Numbered from the stretch's first letter, positions 23,710 to 32,441 are shown. The stretch is DNA of 64,000 nucleotides from Nocardia sp. CDC159 (GCF_023740735.1 NZ_JAMRXH010000013.1:1-64000), one strand, 5' to 3'. Notes: a model not told the origin generated them from the sequence alone. Numbers and translations: made by a program.

Positions 23710-24950
23710 CTCGCCGCCTGCTGAATCTTGCCCAGTACCGCGGCCGGGTCGGCGCCCTGCGCGACGGTCCCCATCTGCTGGCGGATCGCGCCCTGGGCCG
23801 CACCCCACTTCGGGTTGTTACTGGGGTAGAACTTGGCCACCGGCAGGGTGGCGGCGAAGGCTTTGGTGACCGGGTCGTCGGCCATGGCCTTGGTGCCGCT
23901 GTCGGTGATCGGGATGAAGTGCTCGGCCTTGACGAAGCCGGAGTACACCGGCGCGGAGTAGAAGTAGGTCAGGAACTTCTTGATCGCGGCCTGCTTCTTG
24001 CCGTCCTTCTTGAACGCCATCAGGTGGTCGGCGACGCCCAGGGTGACCGGCTCGCCGGACTTGGTGGGGGAGGGCGCGGTCGCGTACTTCAGCCCCGGAT
24101 TCTTCTGCGCGATCTGACCGATCGTCGGTGGCAGGCCCTCGATCATGCCGATCTTGCCCTGGATGAAGGCGTTGATGACGTCGAGACGGTCGGTCGCACC
24201 CGGATTCGGCTGGGTGACACCGGCTTCGGCGATGGCCTTCATCGCCGCCACGCCCTCACGGTTCTGCGGGGTGTCGATGGTGATCTCGGTACCGTTGGAC
24301 CAGCTGCCGCCCGCACCGAAGGTCCAGATCGAGGTCTCGCCCTGGGCCTCCTCGCTGCCCAGCGGCAGGCCGTAGCCGGAGACGCCGCCGCCGAGCGCCT
24401 GGATCTTCTTGGCGACGTCGGTGAGTTCGGCCCAGGTCTTCGGCGGTGCGGTGATGCCCGCGCGGCTGAACAGCTCGGTGTTGTAGAACAGCGTGCGCGT
24501 CGAGGCGAACAGCGGCAGCGCCCACTGCGTTCCGCTGATCGAGGCATTCTTGGCGAAACCGGGCTGGATATCGCTGATCACCGACGGCTCGACGATATCG
24601 GTCGCCGGGTACAGCATGCCGTCGGTGGCGAAGCTCGAGTAGGCGTCGATGTTGAGGATGTCCGGGGTGGTCGACGGGGACTGCAGCTTGGTGCGCACCA
24701 CGTCGTTGATCGAATCCCAGGACTCCATCTGCAGATTGACCTTGATGTCGGGGTTCTGCTTCTGGAAGTCGGAAATGATCTTGTCCCACTCCGACTTGGT
24801 GCCGTCGCTGTAGATCGGTGCGAGGAAGGACAGGGAGTTCGGGTCCGAGTCATCGGACTTGCTGCCGCCGAACCCGCAGGACGACACCGCCAACACCAGG
24901 CCGGTGAGCAGCGCGAACGACGAAACTGCGCCGCGGAGTGGACGTTTCAC
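23706..24950 (-). CDS. Carbohydrate ABC transporter solute-binding lipoprotein
   Basis: 414 aa. Lipoprotein signal with lipobox AVSSC, Cys25 being the lipidated residue. CUT1-type extracellular sugar-binding protein (family 1): LNIDAYSSFATDGMLYPATDIVEPS, TRTLFYNTELFSRAGI, AFIQGKIGMIEG. It is the first gene of the leftward operon with two permeases and DeoR. From the divergent enzymes its ligand may be N-acetylgalactosamine, galactosamine or an oligosaccharide that contains them; this is inference. Confidence 0.93.
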   Translation of the reverse strand: MKRPLRGAVSSFALLTGLVLAVSSCGFGGSKSDDSDPNSLSFLAPIYSDGTKSEWDKIISDFQKQNPDIKVNLQMESWDSINDVVRTKLQSPSTTPDILNIDAYSSFATDGMLYPATDIVEPSVISDIQPGFAKNASISGTQWALPLFASTRTLFYNTELFSRAGITAPPKTWAELTDVAKKIQALGGGVSGYGLPLGSEEAQGETSIWTFGAGGSWSNGTEITIDTPQNREGVAAMKAIAEAGVTQPNPGATDRLDVINAFIQGKIGMIEGLPPTIGQIAQKNPGLKYATAPSPTKSGEPVTLGVADHLMAFKKDGKKQAAIKKFLTYFYSAPVYSGFVKAEHFIPITDSGTKAMADDPVTKAFAATLPVAKFYPSNNPKWGAAQGAIRQQMGTVAQGADPAAVLGKIQQAAS

Positions 24951-25043
24951 GAGCTAGACCTTTCAATGAACAATCCGTGTGGTCAGAATCTAACCCCTAC
25001 AGTGATCGAATGTGACCGTTTTCGTTGTTAAGTTGACATGAAC

Positions 25044-25060
25044 GATCAATTGGGTTGATC
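25044..25060. promoter_or_regulatory. Inverted repeat upstream of SIS gene (possible DeoR operator)
   Basis: GATCAA-TTGGG-TTGATC has perfect 6-bp arms and ends 8 bases before GTG 25069 in the 118-base divergent region between the transporter and enzyme operons. Proposed as the DeoR binding site. If the SIS transcript begins upstream, the site would lie in its leader. Confidence 0.5.
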
Positions 25061-25068
25061 CTGAATTC

Positions 25069-25980
25069 GTGCCGACCTCTGCCGAGCGAATCCCCGAAAC
25101 TCATCTGGCCGCCGAGGTGGCCACCCAGCCCGATGACTGGACGCGTGCCGCGTCGATCGCCGCCGAGCACTCCGCGCTGCTGCCGCAGCCGGGTGAGCGG
25201 GTGGCCGTCATCGGTTGTGGCACCTCGCTTTTCATGTCCCGCGCCATCGCCGCGCTACGCGAGTCGGCCGGTCAGGGTCTGACCGATGCCTGGCCCGCCA
25301 GCGATGTGCGCACCCGCCGCGAGTACGACCGGTTCCTGGTGATCTGCCGTTCCGGCACCACCACCGAGGTGGTCGACGCGATGCGCGCCATCCCGAGCGG
25401 GGTGCCGCGCACGGTGATCTGCTCCAGCCCGGGCACGCCGGTGCTCGAGCTGGGCGATCCGATCCTGATCGACGAGGTCGACGAGCAGTCGGTGGTGCAG
25501 ACCCGCTTCGCCACCACGACGCTGGCGATCCTGCGCTGGCATCTGGGTGAGGATCTGGGCCCGGTGGTCGAGCAGGCCCGCGCGGTGCTGGCCGAGGATC
25601 TCGAAACCTCCCTCGCCGCAGTGCGTTACGCGGAGCAGATCAGCTTCGTGGGCCTGGGCTTCGCGGCCGCGCTCGCCGAGGAGGCCGGGCTGAAGCTGCG
25701 CGAATCCTGCCAGTCCTGGGCCGAGAGCTATCTGGCCACCGAATACCGGCACGGTCCGATCAGCATCGCCGCGCCGGGGCGTGCGGTGTGGGCGTTCGGT
25801 GAGGTGGACCCCAGCCTGGCCGTCGACGTCAAGGCCACCGGCGCGCACTTCGAGCAGCGTGCCATCGATCCGATGGCCGATCTGGTGCGCCTGCACCGGT
25901 TGTGCGTACTGCGCGCGGCGGATCTGGGCCTGGACCCCGACCACCCGCGCAGCCTGAACCGGTCGGTGATCCTCGGGTGA
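25069..25980 (+). CDS. agaS: SIS-domain sugar-phosphate isomerase/deaminase (AgaS-like)
   Basis: 303 aa. Two SIS domains, as in the isomerase half of GlmS and in AgaS: AVIGCGTSLFMSRAIAALRE and ICRSGTTTEVVDAM in the first, FVGLGFAAALAEEAGLKLRE and the EYRHGP signature in the second. No glutaminase domain. In the proposed pathway it would turn galactosamine-6-phosphate into tagatose-6-phosphate with release of ammonia. The alternative is glucosamine-6-phosphate deamination. The first of five same-strand genes (ROK, NagA, PfkB, aldolase follow). The GTG start is set by the divergent promoter space. Confidence 0.85.
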   Translation: MPTSAERIPETHLAAEVATQPDDWTRAASIAAEHSALLPQPGERVAVIGCGTSLFMSRAIAALRESAGQGLTDAWPASDVRTRREYDRFLVICRSGTTTEVVDAMRAIPSGVPRTVICSSPGTPVLELGDPILIDEVDEQSVVQTRFATTTLAILRWHLGEDLGPVVEQARAVLAEDLETSLAAVRYAEQISFVGLGFAAALAEEAGLKLRESCQSWAESYLATEYRHGPISIAAPGRAVWAFGEVDPSLAVDVKATGAHFEQRAIDPMADLVRLHRLCVLRAADLGLDPDHPRSLNRSVILG

Positions 25981-25990
25981 CGGGCGCGCC

Positions 25991-26917
25991 ATGACCACCG
26001 TCGGGCCCGAGGATCTGGTGCTCGCTGTCGACGTCGGCGGCACCACGATCAAGGCCGAGATCACCGATGCCGCGGGGACGGTGCACAGCGCCGGTACCGT
26101 CGCCACGCCACACGGCGAGGCGGCCTTCGACGCCATGGCCGACCTCGGCGCCAAACTGCTGGCCGAACTGCCCGCGCCGCACCGCGATCGGGTGGCGCGG
26201 GCGGCGGTCGTCCTGCCCGGGATCGTCGACCCGATCCGCGGGCTCGCCGTCTTCAGCAGCAATATCGGCTGGCGGGATGTCAAGGTGGGCAACCGCTTTC
26301 GCGATCGCTGGCAGATGCCGGTGCTCCTCGAACACGATGTCGCCGTCGCGGGCTGGGCGGAATGGCGCTACGGCGCCGGGCGCGGTCACGACGATGTCTG
26401 CGTGGTCATCCTCGGCACCGGCATCAGCGGAACGCTGTCGGTGAACGGCCGCCTGGTGCGCGGGGCGGTGGGCCAGGCCGGGGAGTACGGCCACATCCCG
26501 GTCCGCCACCGCGACGGGCTGCGCTGCCCGTGCGGCAGTATCGGCTGCGTGGAGACCGTGGCCTCCGGGGCCGCCATCGCCCGCGCCTACACCGCCCGTA
26601 CCGGCCGCGAGATCCCGGGCGCCGAAACGGTATTCGCCGTCTTGGACACCGATCCGGACGCCCGCTTCGTGGTCGACGACGCCGTCGACGCGCTGGCCGA
26701 GGGCCTGTTCGGCGTCATCCACGCCAGCTGCCCGTCGCTGATCGTGCTCGGCGGCGGCCTGGCGGGTGCGGGCGCGGTCCTCACCGGCGCACTCCAAAGC
26801 CGCTTCGACACACTGCTACGGGTCGCCACGGCTCCGCGAGTCGTGCTGGGCGAGTTCGGCGCTCGCGCCGGACTGGTCGGCGCGGCGCATTACGCACGGG
26901 TAGGGGCGCTCGAATGA
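25991..26917 (+). CDS. agaK: ROK-family sugar kinase
   Basis: 308 aa. ATP loop DVGGTTIKAE (14-23), catalytic Asp116 in EHDVAVA, EYGH (165-168), and the zinc motif CPCGSIGC (Cys179, 181, 186 with His168). It has no helix-turn-helix, so it is a kinase, not a ROK repressor. Neighbouring NagA, SIS, PfkB and aldolase genes suggest phosphorylation of N-acetylgalactosamine (or N-acetylglucosamine) at C6 after uptake by an ABC system, which delivers free sugar. It starts 10 bases after the SIS gene. Gene symbol is by pathway inference. Confidence 0.85.
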   Translation: MTTVGPEDLVLAVDVGGTTIKAEITDAAGTVHSAGTVATPHGEAAFDAMADLGAKLLAELPAPHRDRVARAAVVLPGIVDPIRGLAVFSSNIGWRDVKVGNRFRDRWQMPVLLEHDVAVAGWAEWRYGAGRGHDDVCVVILGTGISGTLSVNGRLVRGAVGQAGEYGHIPVRHRDGLRCPCGSIGCVETVASGAAIARAYTARTGREIPGAETVFAVLDTDPDARFVVDDAVDALAEGLFGVIHASCPSLIVLGGGLAGAGAVLTGALQSRFDTLLRVATAPRVVLGEFGARAGLVGAAHYARVGALE

Positions 26918-27009
26918 TCACGATCGTCCCACACCCCTCCGTCGGCATCTCGTGCCTTCGTCATCGCGGTGGCGTGGTCTCTCGCTATCCCGGTGGCATG
27001 GTCCCTCTT

Positions 27010-27074
27010 CCTTATCCCGGCGTGCATTCGGCCGCGACCTCCCAGGAGTCCGGCCGAAAGCACGTCGGAATGAC
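27010..27074. repeat. Imperfect inverted repeat (dispersed palindromic element)
   Basis: Left arm TTATCCCGGCGTGCATTCGG continues as CCGCGACCT; the right arm reads AGGAGTCCGGCCGAAAGCAC then GTCGGAATGACG. The arms pair with a few mismatches around a short CCC loop. Degenerate CATCGCGGTGGCGTGG- and TATCCCGGTGGCATGG-like copies lie just upstream (26960-27005). It separates the ROK gene from nagA; the 174-base gap holds nothing else. A half copy lies at 5574-5608. Confidence 0.6.
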
Positions 27075-27091
27075 GCGGCAAGGCGGGCACG

Positions 27092-28243
27092 ATGAGTGAA
27101 CTGTGGCTGCGCGGACGGGTGGTCACCGCTTCGGGCGAGATCGACGACGGCGTCGTGACCGTGCGCGGTGAGTACATCGCCGCGGTGGAGACGCTGGCCG
27201 ATTGGCTTGCCACACATCCGGATACGGAACAGCCGCCGCATCTCGGCACGATCTTGCCCGGCCTGGTCGACATCCACAATCACGGCGGTTTCGGCCATCG
27301 CTTCGACACCACCGACCCGGCCGAGGCACGGGCGGCGGCCCGGTATCACCACGAACAGGGCTCCACCACCGTGGTGGCGAGCATCGTCACCGCGCCCCCC
27401 GACGAGATGGTGGCACAGGTGCGCGCACTCGCCGAAGTGGCTGCGGCGGGAGGGATTTCGGCCATCCACGTCGAGGGACCCTTCCTGTCGGCAGCGCGCT
27501 GCGGCGCGCAGGACCCGAACTACCTGATCGACCCCGACCTCGGATTGATCGAACGCCTGCTGACCGCCGCCGACGGCCACCTGCGCATGATGACCCTCGC
27601 GCCCGAGCGGCCGGGATTCGAGGCCGCGGCGAAACTGCTCACCGACAGCGGCGTCGTCGTCGCCCTGGGCCACAGCGACGCCTCCTATGAGACCTTCCGG
27701 GATCGGCTGGCCCCCGACGGTTTCGCCACGGTGATCACCCACCTGGCCAACGGCATGCCGCCGCTGCACCACCGCGACCCCGGCCCCGTTGCCGCCGGAC
27801 TGGTCGCGGCGTCGGAACGGCAAGCCTACGTCGAACTCATCGGCGACGGCGTCCACGTCGAACCCGGTTTCGGCGCACTGGTTTTCGCGACCGCACGCGA
27901 TCGCGTCGCACTCGTCACCGACGCGATGCAGGCGGCCGGGCTCCCCGACGGCGAATATCGACTCGGCCCGCAGCGAGTACGAGTCGTCGACGGGGTAGCC
28001 CGGGTCGCCAGCGGTTCGATCGCCGGCGGCACTGCCACTCTGCTGCGCTGCCTGCGCTGGGTGGTGCGCGAATGCGGAGTGCCGCTGGCCGCGGCCGTCC
28101 GGGCCGCGACCGCCACCCCCGCCGCGGCGCTCGGCCTCGCAGACGTGGGCGAGCTGCGGCCGGGCCTGCGCGCCGACGCCGTCGTGGTCGACGCCGAGCT
28201 GGGGTTGCGCCGCGTGCTCCGTCGGGGACAGTGGTTGACGTGA
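27092..28243 (+). CDS. nagA: N-acetylhexosamine-6-phosphate deacetylase (NagA/AgaA)
   Basis: 383 aa amidohydrolase. Metal and catalytic sites are intact: DIHNHG (60-65), Glu128 in HVEGPFLS, His194 in LGHSDA, His217 in THLANGMPPLHHR and Asp277 in VTDAM. It removes acetate from GlcNAc-6-P or GalNAc-6-P. It sits behind the ROK kinase and overlaps the PfkB gene by GTGA, so they are translationally coupled. With a tagatose-type kinase and aldolase next, the GalNAc-6-P (AgaA) reading is favoured, but specificity cannot be read from motifs. Confidence 0.92.
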   Translation: MSELWLRGRVVTASGEIDDGVVTVRGEYIAAVETLADWLATHPDTEQPPHLGTILPGLVDIHNHGGFGHRFDTTDPAEARAAARYHHEQGSTTVVASIVTAPPDEMVAQVRALAEVAAAGGISAIHVEGPFLSAARCGAQDPNYLIDPDLGLIERLLTAADGHLRMMTLAPERPGFEAAAKLLTDSGVVVALGHSDASYETFRDRLAPDGFATVITHLANGMPPLHHRDPGPVAAGLVAASERQAYVELIGDGVHVEPGFGALVFATARDRVALVTDAMQAAGLPDGEYRLGPQRVRVVDGVARVASGSIAGGTATLLRCLRWVVRECGVPLAAAVRAATATPAAALGLADVGELRPGLRADAVVVDAELGLRRVLRRGQWLT

Positions 28244-29169
28244 TCCTCACCGTGACCATGAACCCGGCCTACGACATGACCTACCGGCTCGAGCATTTCG
28301 AGCGGGGCAGGGTGCACCGGGTGCTCTCGGTCGAGCAGCGCATCGGGGGCAAGGGCATCAATGTGGCCCGGGTACTCAATCAGCTCGGCCGCTACACGCG
28401 CGCCACGGGCTTCGCCGACTACGCCTTCGCCGCGGCCGCCGAACTGGAACTGCCGGTCGATTTCGTGCACGCGCTGCCGTGGGTGCGCCGCACGCTGGTG
28501 ATCAGTGAATCCGACGACGGCACCGCGACCTCGCTGTGGGAACCCGGCGCGCGCGTGACCGATCCATATGCCGTCGATCAGCTCATGGTCCGAGTCACCG
28601 GATTTTTCCCCGAGACCAGCGGCATGGTCGTCTCCGGCTCGCTGCCCGGCGGCGTCGGCCCACAGGTCCCGGCCAAACTCGCTCGCGCCGCGCTGGCCGC
28701 GGGTGTGCCGACCATCTGCGATGTGGACGGCCGCGCCCTGGAACTGGCCGCCGAGGTGCCGGGCGTGGTGCTGATGCCCAACGGCGACGAACTGCAGCAT
28801 CTCACCGGCGAGAGCGCCGAGACCCCCGAACAGGTCGCGGCCGCGGCGCGCCCGCTGCTCGAGCGCGGCGTGCGCGCGATCATCGCCACCCGCGGCGGCG
28901 CGGGCATGGTCGCGGTCACCGCCGACGGCGCCTGGTCGGCGGCCCTGCCCGAGCCGATGGCCGGAAACCCCACGGGCGCGGGCGATGCCGCGGCCGCCGC
29001 GGTCATCGCCGCCCTGGCCGCCGACCCGAAACCCGATTGGGCGCAGCTGCTCGTGGACGCGGTCGCCACCTCCGCCGCGGCCGTGGTGATTCCGGTCGCG
29101 GGCGAGATCGATCGCGCCGTGCGCACCCGGTTGACCCCCGACGTCGTCGTCACCGAGCTGAATACCTAG
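28240..29169 (+). CDS. PfkB-family hexose-phosphate kinase (tagatose-6-phosphate / 1-phosphofructokinase type)
   Basis: 309 aa from GTG 28240, overlapping the nagA stop. The N-terminal TMNPAYDMTYRL and GGKGINVARVL are the phosphosugar kinase (LacC/FruK) signatures, not ribokinase; the C-terminal NPTGAGDAAAAAV holds the catalytic Asp and anion hole. It phosphorylates a ketohexose phosphate with ATP. Followed 13 bases later by a class II aldolase, it most likely converts tagatose-6-P into tagatose-1,6-bisphosphate; fructose-1-P is the alternative. Confidence 0.87.
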   Translation: MILTVTMNPAYDMTYRLEHFERGRVHRVLSVEQRIGGKGINVARVLNQLGRYTRATGFADYAFAAAAELELPVDFVHALPWVRRTLVISESDDGTATSLWEPGARVTDPYAVDQLMVRVTGFFPETSGMVVSGSLPGGVGPQVPAKLARAALAAGVPTICDVDGRALELAAEVPGVVLMPNGDELQHLTGESAETPEQVAAAARPLLERGVRAIIATRGGAGMVAVTADGAWSAALPEPMAGNPTGAGDAAAAAVIAALAADPKPDWAQLLVDAVATSAAAVVIPVAGEIDRAVRTRLTPDVVVTELNT

Positions 29170-29182
29170 GAGAGCCACCGGC

Positions 29183-30007
29183 ATGACCCTGCTGCCCGTC
29201 CCCGACCTGCTCGCCGCGGCCCGCCCCGGTGGCCTGGCCGCGTTCAACGTGATCGCCCTCGAACACGCCGAGGCCATCGCGGCGGCGGCCGAGGCGGCGA
29301 ATCGCCCGGCGATCCTGCAGATCTCGCAGAACACCGTCCGATACCACGGCGGGCTGAAACCGCTGGTCCGGGCCTGCCTGGCGATCGCCGAGGACAGTTC
29401 CGCCCCGCTGGCCGTCCATCTCGATCACGCCACCGAGCGCCGGTTGATCACCGCGGCGGTCGAACTCGGCATCACCTCGGTCATGTACGACGGTTCCACC
29501 CTCGACTACGCCGAAAACGTCGACAGCACGGCCGATATCGCGCGCTGGTGCCACGAGCGCGACGTCTTCGTCGAGGCGGAGCTGGGCGAGGTCGGCGGCA
29601 AGGACGGCGCCCACGCTCCCGGGGTGCGCACCGATCCGGACGAGGCGGTGGCCTTCGTCGCGGCCACCGGCGTGGACGCGCTGGCGGTCGCGGTCGGCTC
29701 CTCGCACGCCATGCACACCCGCGACGCGCGACTCGACGACGAGCTGATCGCCCGCCTGGCCGCGAAGGTGCCCGTGCCGCTGGTGCTGCACGGTTCCTCC
29801 GGCGTGCCCGACGCGGGCCTGCGCTCGGCCATCGACCACGGCATGACGAAGATCAATATCGCGACCCGCCTGAATGTGGTTCTCGCCGAATCGGTTCGGG
29901 GCATCCTCGGCGCGGACGACCGGCTGTCGGATCCGCGTAAGTACCTCGGTCCGGGACGCGCGGCGGTACAGGCCGAAGTGGAACGATTCCTGCGACTGCT
30001 CGCCTGA
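29183..30007 (+). CDS. Class II fructose/tagatose-bisphosphate aldolase (GatY/KbaY-like)
   Basis: 274 aa, the short GatY/KbaY/FbaA-II type. Zinc and catalytic residues: Asp81/His82 in HLDHAT, His175 in GSSHA, His203 in HGSSGVPD, and the phosphate segment MTKINIATRLN. AGGAGAG precedes ATG 29183. It cleaves the bisphosphate to glyceraldehyde-3-P and dihydroxyacetone-P and ends the sugar operon. No GatZ/KbaZ partner is present, although some GatY enzymes elsewhere need one for stability. Confidence 0.9.
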   Translation: MTLLPVPDLLAAARPGGLAAFNVIALEHAEAIAAAAEAANRPAILQISQNTVRYHGGLKPLVRACLAIAEDSSAPLAVHLDHATERRLITAAVELGITSVMYDGSTLDYAENVDSTADIARWCHERDVFVEAELGEVGGKDGAHAPGVRTDPDEAVAFVAATGVDALAVAVGSSHAMHTRDARLDDELIARLAAKVPVPLVLHGSSGVPDAGLRSAIDHGMTKINIATRLNVVLAESVRGILGADDRLSDPRKYLGPGRAAVQAEVERFLRLLA

Positions 30008-30010
30008 GCC

Positions 30011-30247
30011 TCAGGCGAAGACCACGCTGGCCACGAACTCCTCGGGCTGGGCCCGATCCCCCGGCGCGAGCGGATGGGAGCGGCCGTCGCCGTCCTCCTT
30101 CTCGTGCAGCCAGGCTGTGGTGTCGGTGTCGTTGACCACCTCGGCATCGATCCACATCTGCACGTTGTAGGCGATCGTGTCGACGGGGTCGGTGAGTACC
30201 CGCCGGTGGCCGTCCGAGTCGATGTAGACGAACGTGCCGATTGCCAT
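30011..30247 (-). CDS. Small hypothetical protein
   Basis: 78 aa, soluble and acidic (FVYIDSDGHRRVLTDPVDTIAYNVQMWIDAEVVNDTDTTAWL). Composition is that of a real protein, and a GGGAGC segment precedes its ATG at 30247. It has no recognised domain. It converges on the aldolase gene with 3 bases between the stops and diverges from the small membrane protein gene. Confidence 0.6.
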   Translation of the reverse strand: MAIGTFVYIDSDGHRRVLTDPVDTIAYNVQMWIDAEVVNDTDTTAWLHEKEDGDGRSHPLAPGDRAQPEEFVASVVFA

Positions 30248-30411
30248 ACTGGCTCCCTACTTCCGATGGCAGCGGTGTGTCCCCCGCCTCTGCCCTCTCC
30301 GGAATTATCCCCGCGTCAGGGGCGCTTTCCGCGCCGATTCCCCGGCTGGTGAACAACTGTGACAGCGCGTTGCCACCGCTGTTATCCGACCGCGCGGTAC
30401 AGTCCGCACTG

Positions 30412-30789
30412 ATGTCCGACAGCGCATTTCAGACCCAGCGAATGCCCGCGCCGGTACGCGCGGCACAGCTGCTGGCCCTGGCCATGGCGGCACTGGGCAT
30501 CGCATGCACGGCCTCGGCGGGCTGGCTGCTCGGCTCCCGGCTGGCACTGATCACCGCGCTCGGCTTCGTACCGAGCTGGCTGCTGGGACTGCTGGCCCTG
30601 GCCTTCGGCGCGGTGGGCGAATCCATCCGCGTCGGCGCGGTACTGCTGTCCGGCCTGAACATGCTGTGGACCGTCCCCGCCATCACCGCCGGTCACCCGC
30701 CCGGCTGGCTGGGCCCCGCCGCCTCGGTGATCGTGATCGTGCTGCTGTTCCGCCCCTCGGCCCGGCGGTGGTTCGAACCCGGCTGGTAA
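30412..30789 (+). CDS. Small integral membrane protein
   Basis: 125 aa from ATG 30412. Three to four hydrophobic helices (AAQLLALAMAALGIACTASAGWLLG, ITALGFVPSWLLGLLALAFGAV, IRVGAVLLSGLNMLWTVPAITA, LGPAASVIVIVLLF). It resembles many unnamed actinobacterial membrane proteins; no function can be given. The ABC transporter operon follows 66 bases later on the same strand. Confidence 0.65.
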   Translation: MSDSAFQTQRMPAPVRAAQLLALAMAALGIACTASAGWLLGSRLALITALGFVPSWLLGLLALAFGAVGESIRVGAVLLSGLNMLWTVPAITAGHPPGWLGPAASVIVIVLLFRPSARRWFEPGW

Positions 30790-30855
30790 CGCACCCGAAA
30801 TCTGATGCGCCGATTCGCAATATCGGTGCAACCGGTAGCTCCTAGGGTGACCGAT

Positions 30856-31695
30856 ATGAGCAGTACGGCGGCCGCGGGGACGGGTATTCACATCAGCGGC
30901 CTGGACAAGACATTCCGGGTCGGTCGGCGCACGGTGCGGGCGCTGGATTCGGTCGAACTTCATACCGAGCAGGGCGCGTTCCTGTCGTTGTTGGGGCCGT
31001 CGGGGTGTGGCAAGTCCACGGTGTTGCGCATCCTCGCCGGCCTCGAAACGCCGTCGGCGGGCACCGCCCGGATCAATGGGGCCACCCCGGCCGAGCTGCG
31101 CCGCCGCCACGAATTCGGCATCGCCTTCCAGGATTCGGCGCTGCTGCCCTGGCGCAGTGTGGAATCCAATATCAAACTGCCGCTACAGGTGGCCGGGCTG
31201 CCGGTGGAACCGCGACTCATCGCCGATCTCATCGCGCTGGTGGGCCTCGAGGGCTTCGAAAAGGCCAAACCGGCGCAGTTGAGCGGCGGTATGCGCCAAC
31301 GAGTTTCGATCGCGCGGGCGCTGGCGGTCAAGCCCACCGTGCTGCTGCTGGACGAGCCGTTCGGCGCGCTCGACGATATGACCCGGCAGCGGCTGAACCT
31401 GGAACTGCTGCGCATCTGGACCGAGAAGCCCGCCACCACACTGATGGTCACGCACGGCATCGCCGAGGCGGTGTTTCTGTCGGATGTGGTGGCGGTGATG
31501 AGCCCGCGGCCGGGCCGGGTGGTGGAGACGGTTCCCATCGATCTGCCGCGCCCGCGCACCCCGGAGATGATGCGCTCGCCGGAATTCCACCGCCTGCACG
31601 ACTACCTCTCGGAGCTACTGTTCGGCCGCACCGGGCACGGCGGCATCGAGGCGGAAGCCGAAGCGGCCCTGAATATTCCGGAGGCAGTGGAATGA
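30856..31695 (+). CDS. NitT/TauT-type ABC transporter ATP-binding protein
   Basis: 279 aa. Walker A GPSGCGKST (47-55), signature LSGGMRQR (142-149), Walker B VLLLDEP (162-168), and VTHGIAEAVFLSD typical of the nitrate/sulfonate/taurine/pyrimidine group. ATG 30856 is chosen because conserved sequence begins shortly after. Its stop overlaps the first permease (ATGA). Operon: ATPase, permease, permease, binding protein. The operon is close to urate-pathway genes. Confidence 0.94.
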   Translation: MSSTAAAGTGIHISGLDKTFRVGRRTVRALDSVELHTEQGAFLSLLGPSGCGKSTVLRILAGLETPSAGTARINGATPAELRRRHEFGIAFQDSALLPWRSVESNIKLPLQVAGLPVEPRLIADLIALVGLEGFEKAKPAQLSGGMRQRVSIARALAVKPTVLLLDEPFGALDDMTRQRLNLELLRIWTEKPATTLMVTHGIAEAVFLSDVVAVMSPRPGRVVETVPIDLPRPRTPEMMRSPEFHRLHDYLSELLFGRTGHGGIEAEAEAALNIPEAVE

Positions 31696-32441
31696 AACGC
31701 ATCAGTGGCGCCCTCGGCATCGTCGCGCTGATCGCGCTGTGGTGGCTGCTGGCCGAACTGCGGGTGGCGGGCGGCACGGTGCCGAGCCCGTGGACGGTGC
31801 TGCACACCATGTACACCGACGGCTGGGCGCTGTACGGCCCCAACTTCCGCATCACCGCCCTCGGCGCGCTGCAGGGCTTCGCCTGGGGCAACGGCCTGGC
31901 CATCGCGCTGGCCGTGCTGGTCATGCTAATCCCGCCCATCGAGGCGCTGGCCACCCAGCTGGCAATCCTGAGCTACTGCACCCCGCTGCTGGCGCTGGGC
32001 CCGATCATCCTGGTGGTCTTCGGCGGGCGCACGCCGACGGTATTCCTGGCCGCGATGTACTGCTTCTTCACCACCATGGTCGGCACCGTGGCCGGGCTGC
32101 GCTCGGCCGATCGCACCAGCCTGGATCTGGTGCGGGCCTACGGCGGCGGGCGCTGGCAGCAGCTGCGTCGGGTGCAGCTGTTCGCGGCGCTGCCGAATAC
32201 GTTGGCGGCGTTGAAGATCGCCGCGCCCTCGGCGGTGCTCGGCGCCATCATCGGCGAATACCTCGGCGGGGTGGACAGCGGTATCGGCGTGGCGCTCACG
32301 GCCGCGCAGACCGCCTACAACGTCCCGCGCACCTGGGGCATGGCCCTGGCGGCCGCGGCGTTGGCCGGGCTCGGATATGCGGTGGTGGCCTTGGTCGCGC
32401 GGCTGGTCGCGCCGTGGACCGGACGGGAGGTACGGGCGTGA
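31692..32441 (+). CDS. ABC transporter permease 1 (NitT/TauT type)
   Basis: 249 aa from ATG 31692, which overlaps the ATPase stop. Five to six membrane helices and the EAA-type coupling loop around LVRAYGGGRWQQLRRVQLFAALPNTLAALKIAAPSAV. It overlaps the second permease by GTGA. Two distinct permeases suggest a heterodimeric channel. Confidence 0.92.
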   Translation: MKRISGALGIVALIALWWLLAELRVAGGTVPSPWTVLHTMYTDGWALYGPNFRITALGALQGFAWGNGLAIALAVLVMLIPPIEALATQLAILSYCTPLLALGPIILVVFGGRTPTVFLAAMYCFFTTMVGTVAGLRSADRTSLDLVRAYGGGRWQQLRRVQLFAALPNTLAALKIAAPSAVLGAIIGEYLGGVDSGIGVALTAAQTAYNVPRTWGMALAAAALAGLGYAVVALVARLVAPWTGREVRA

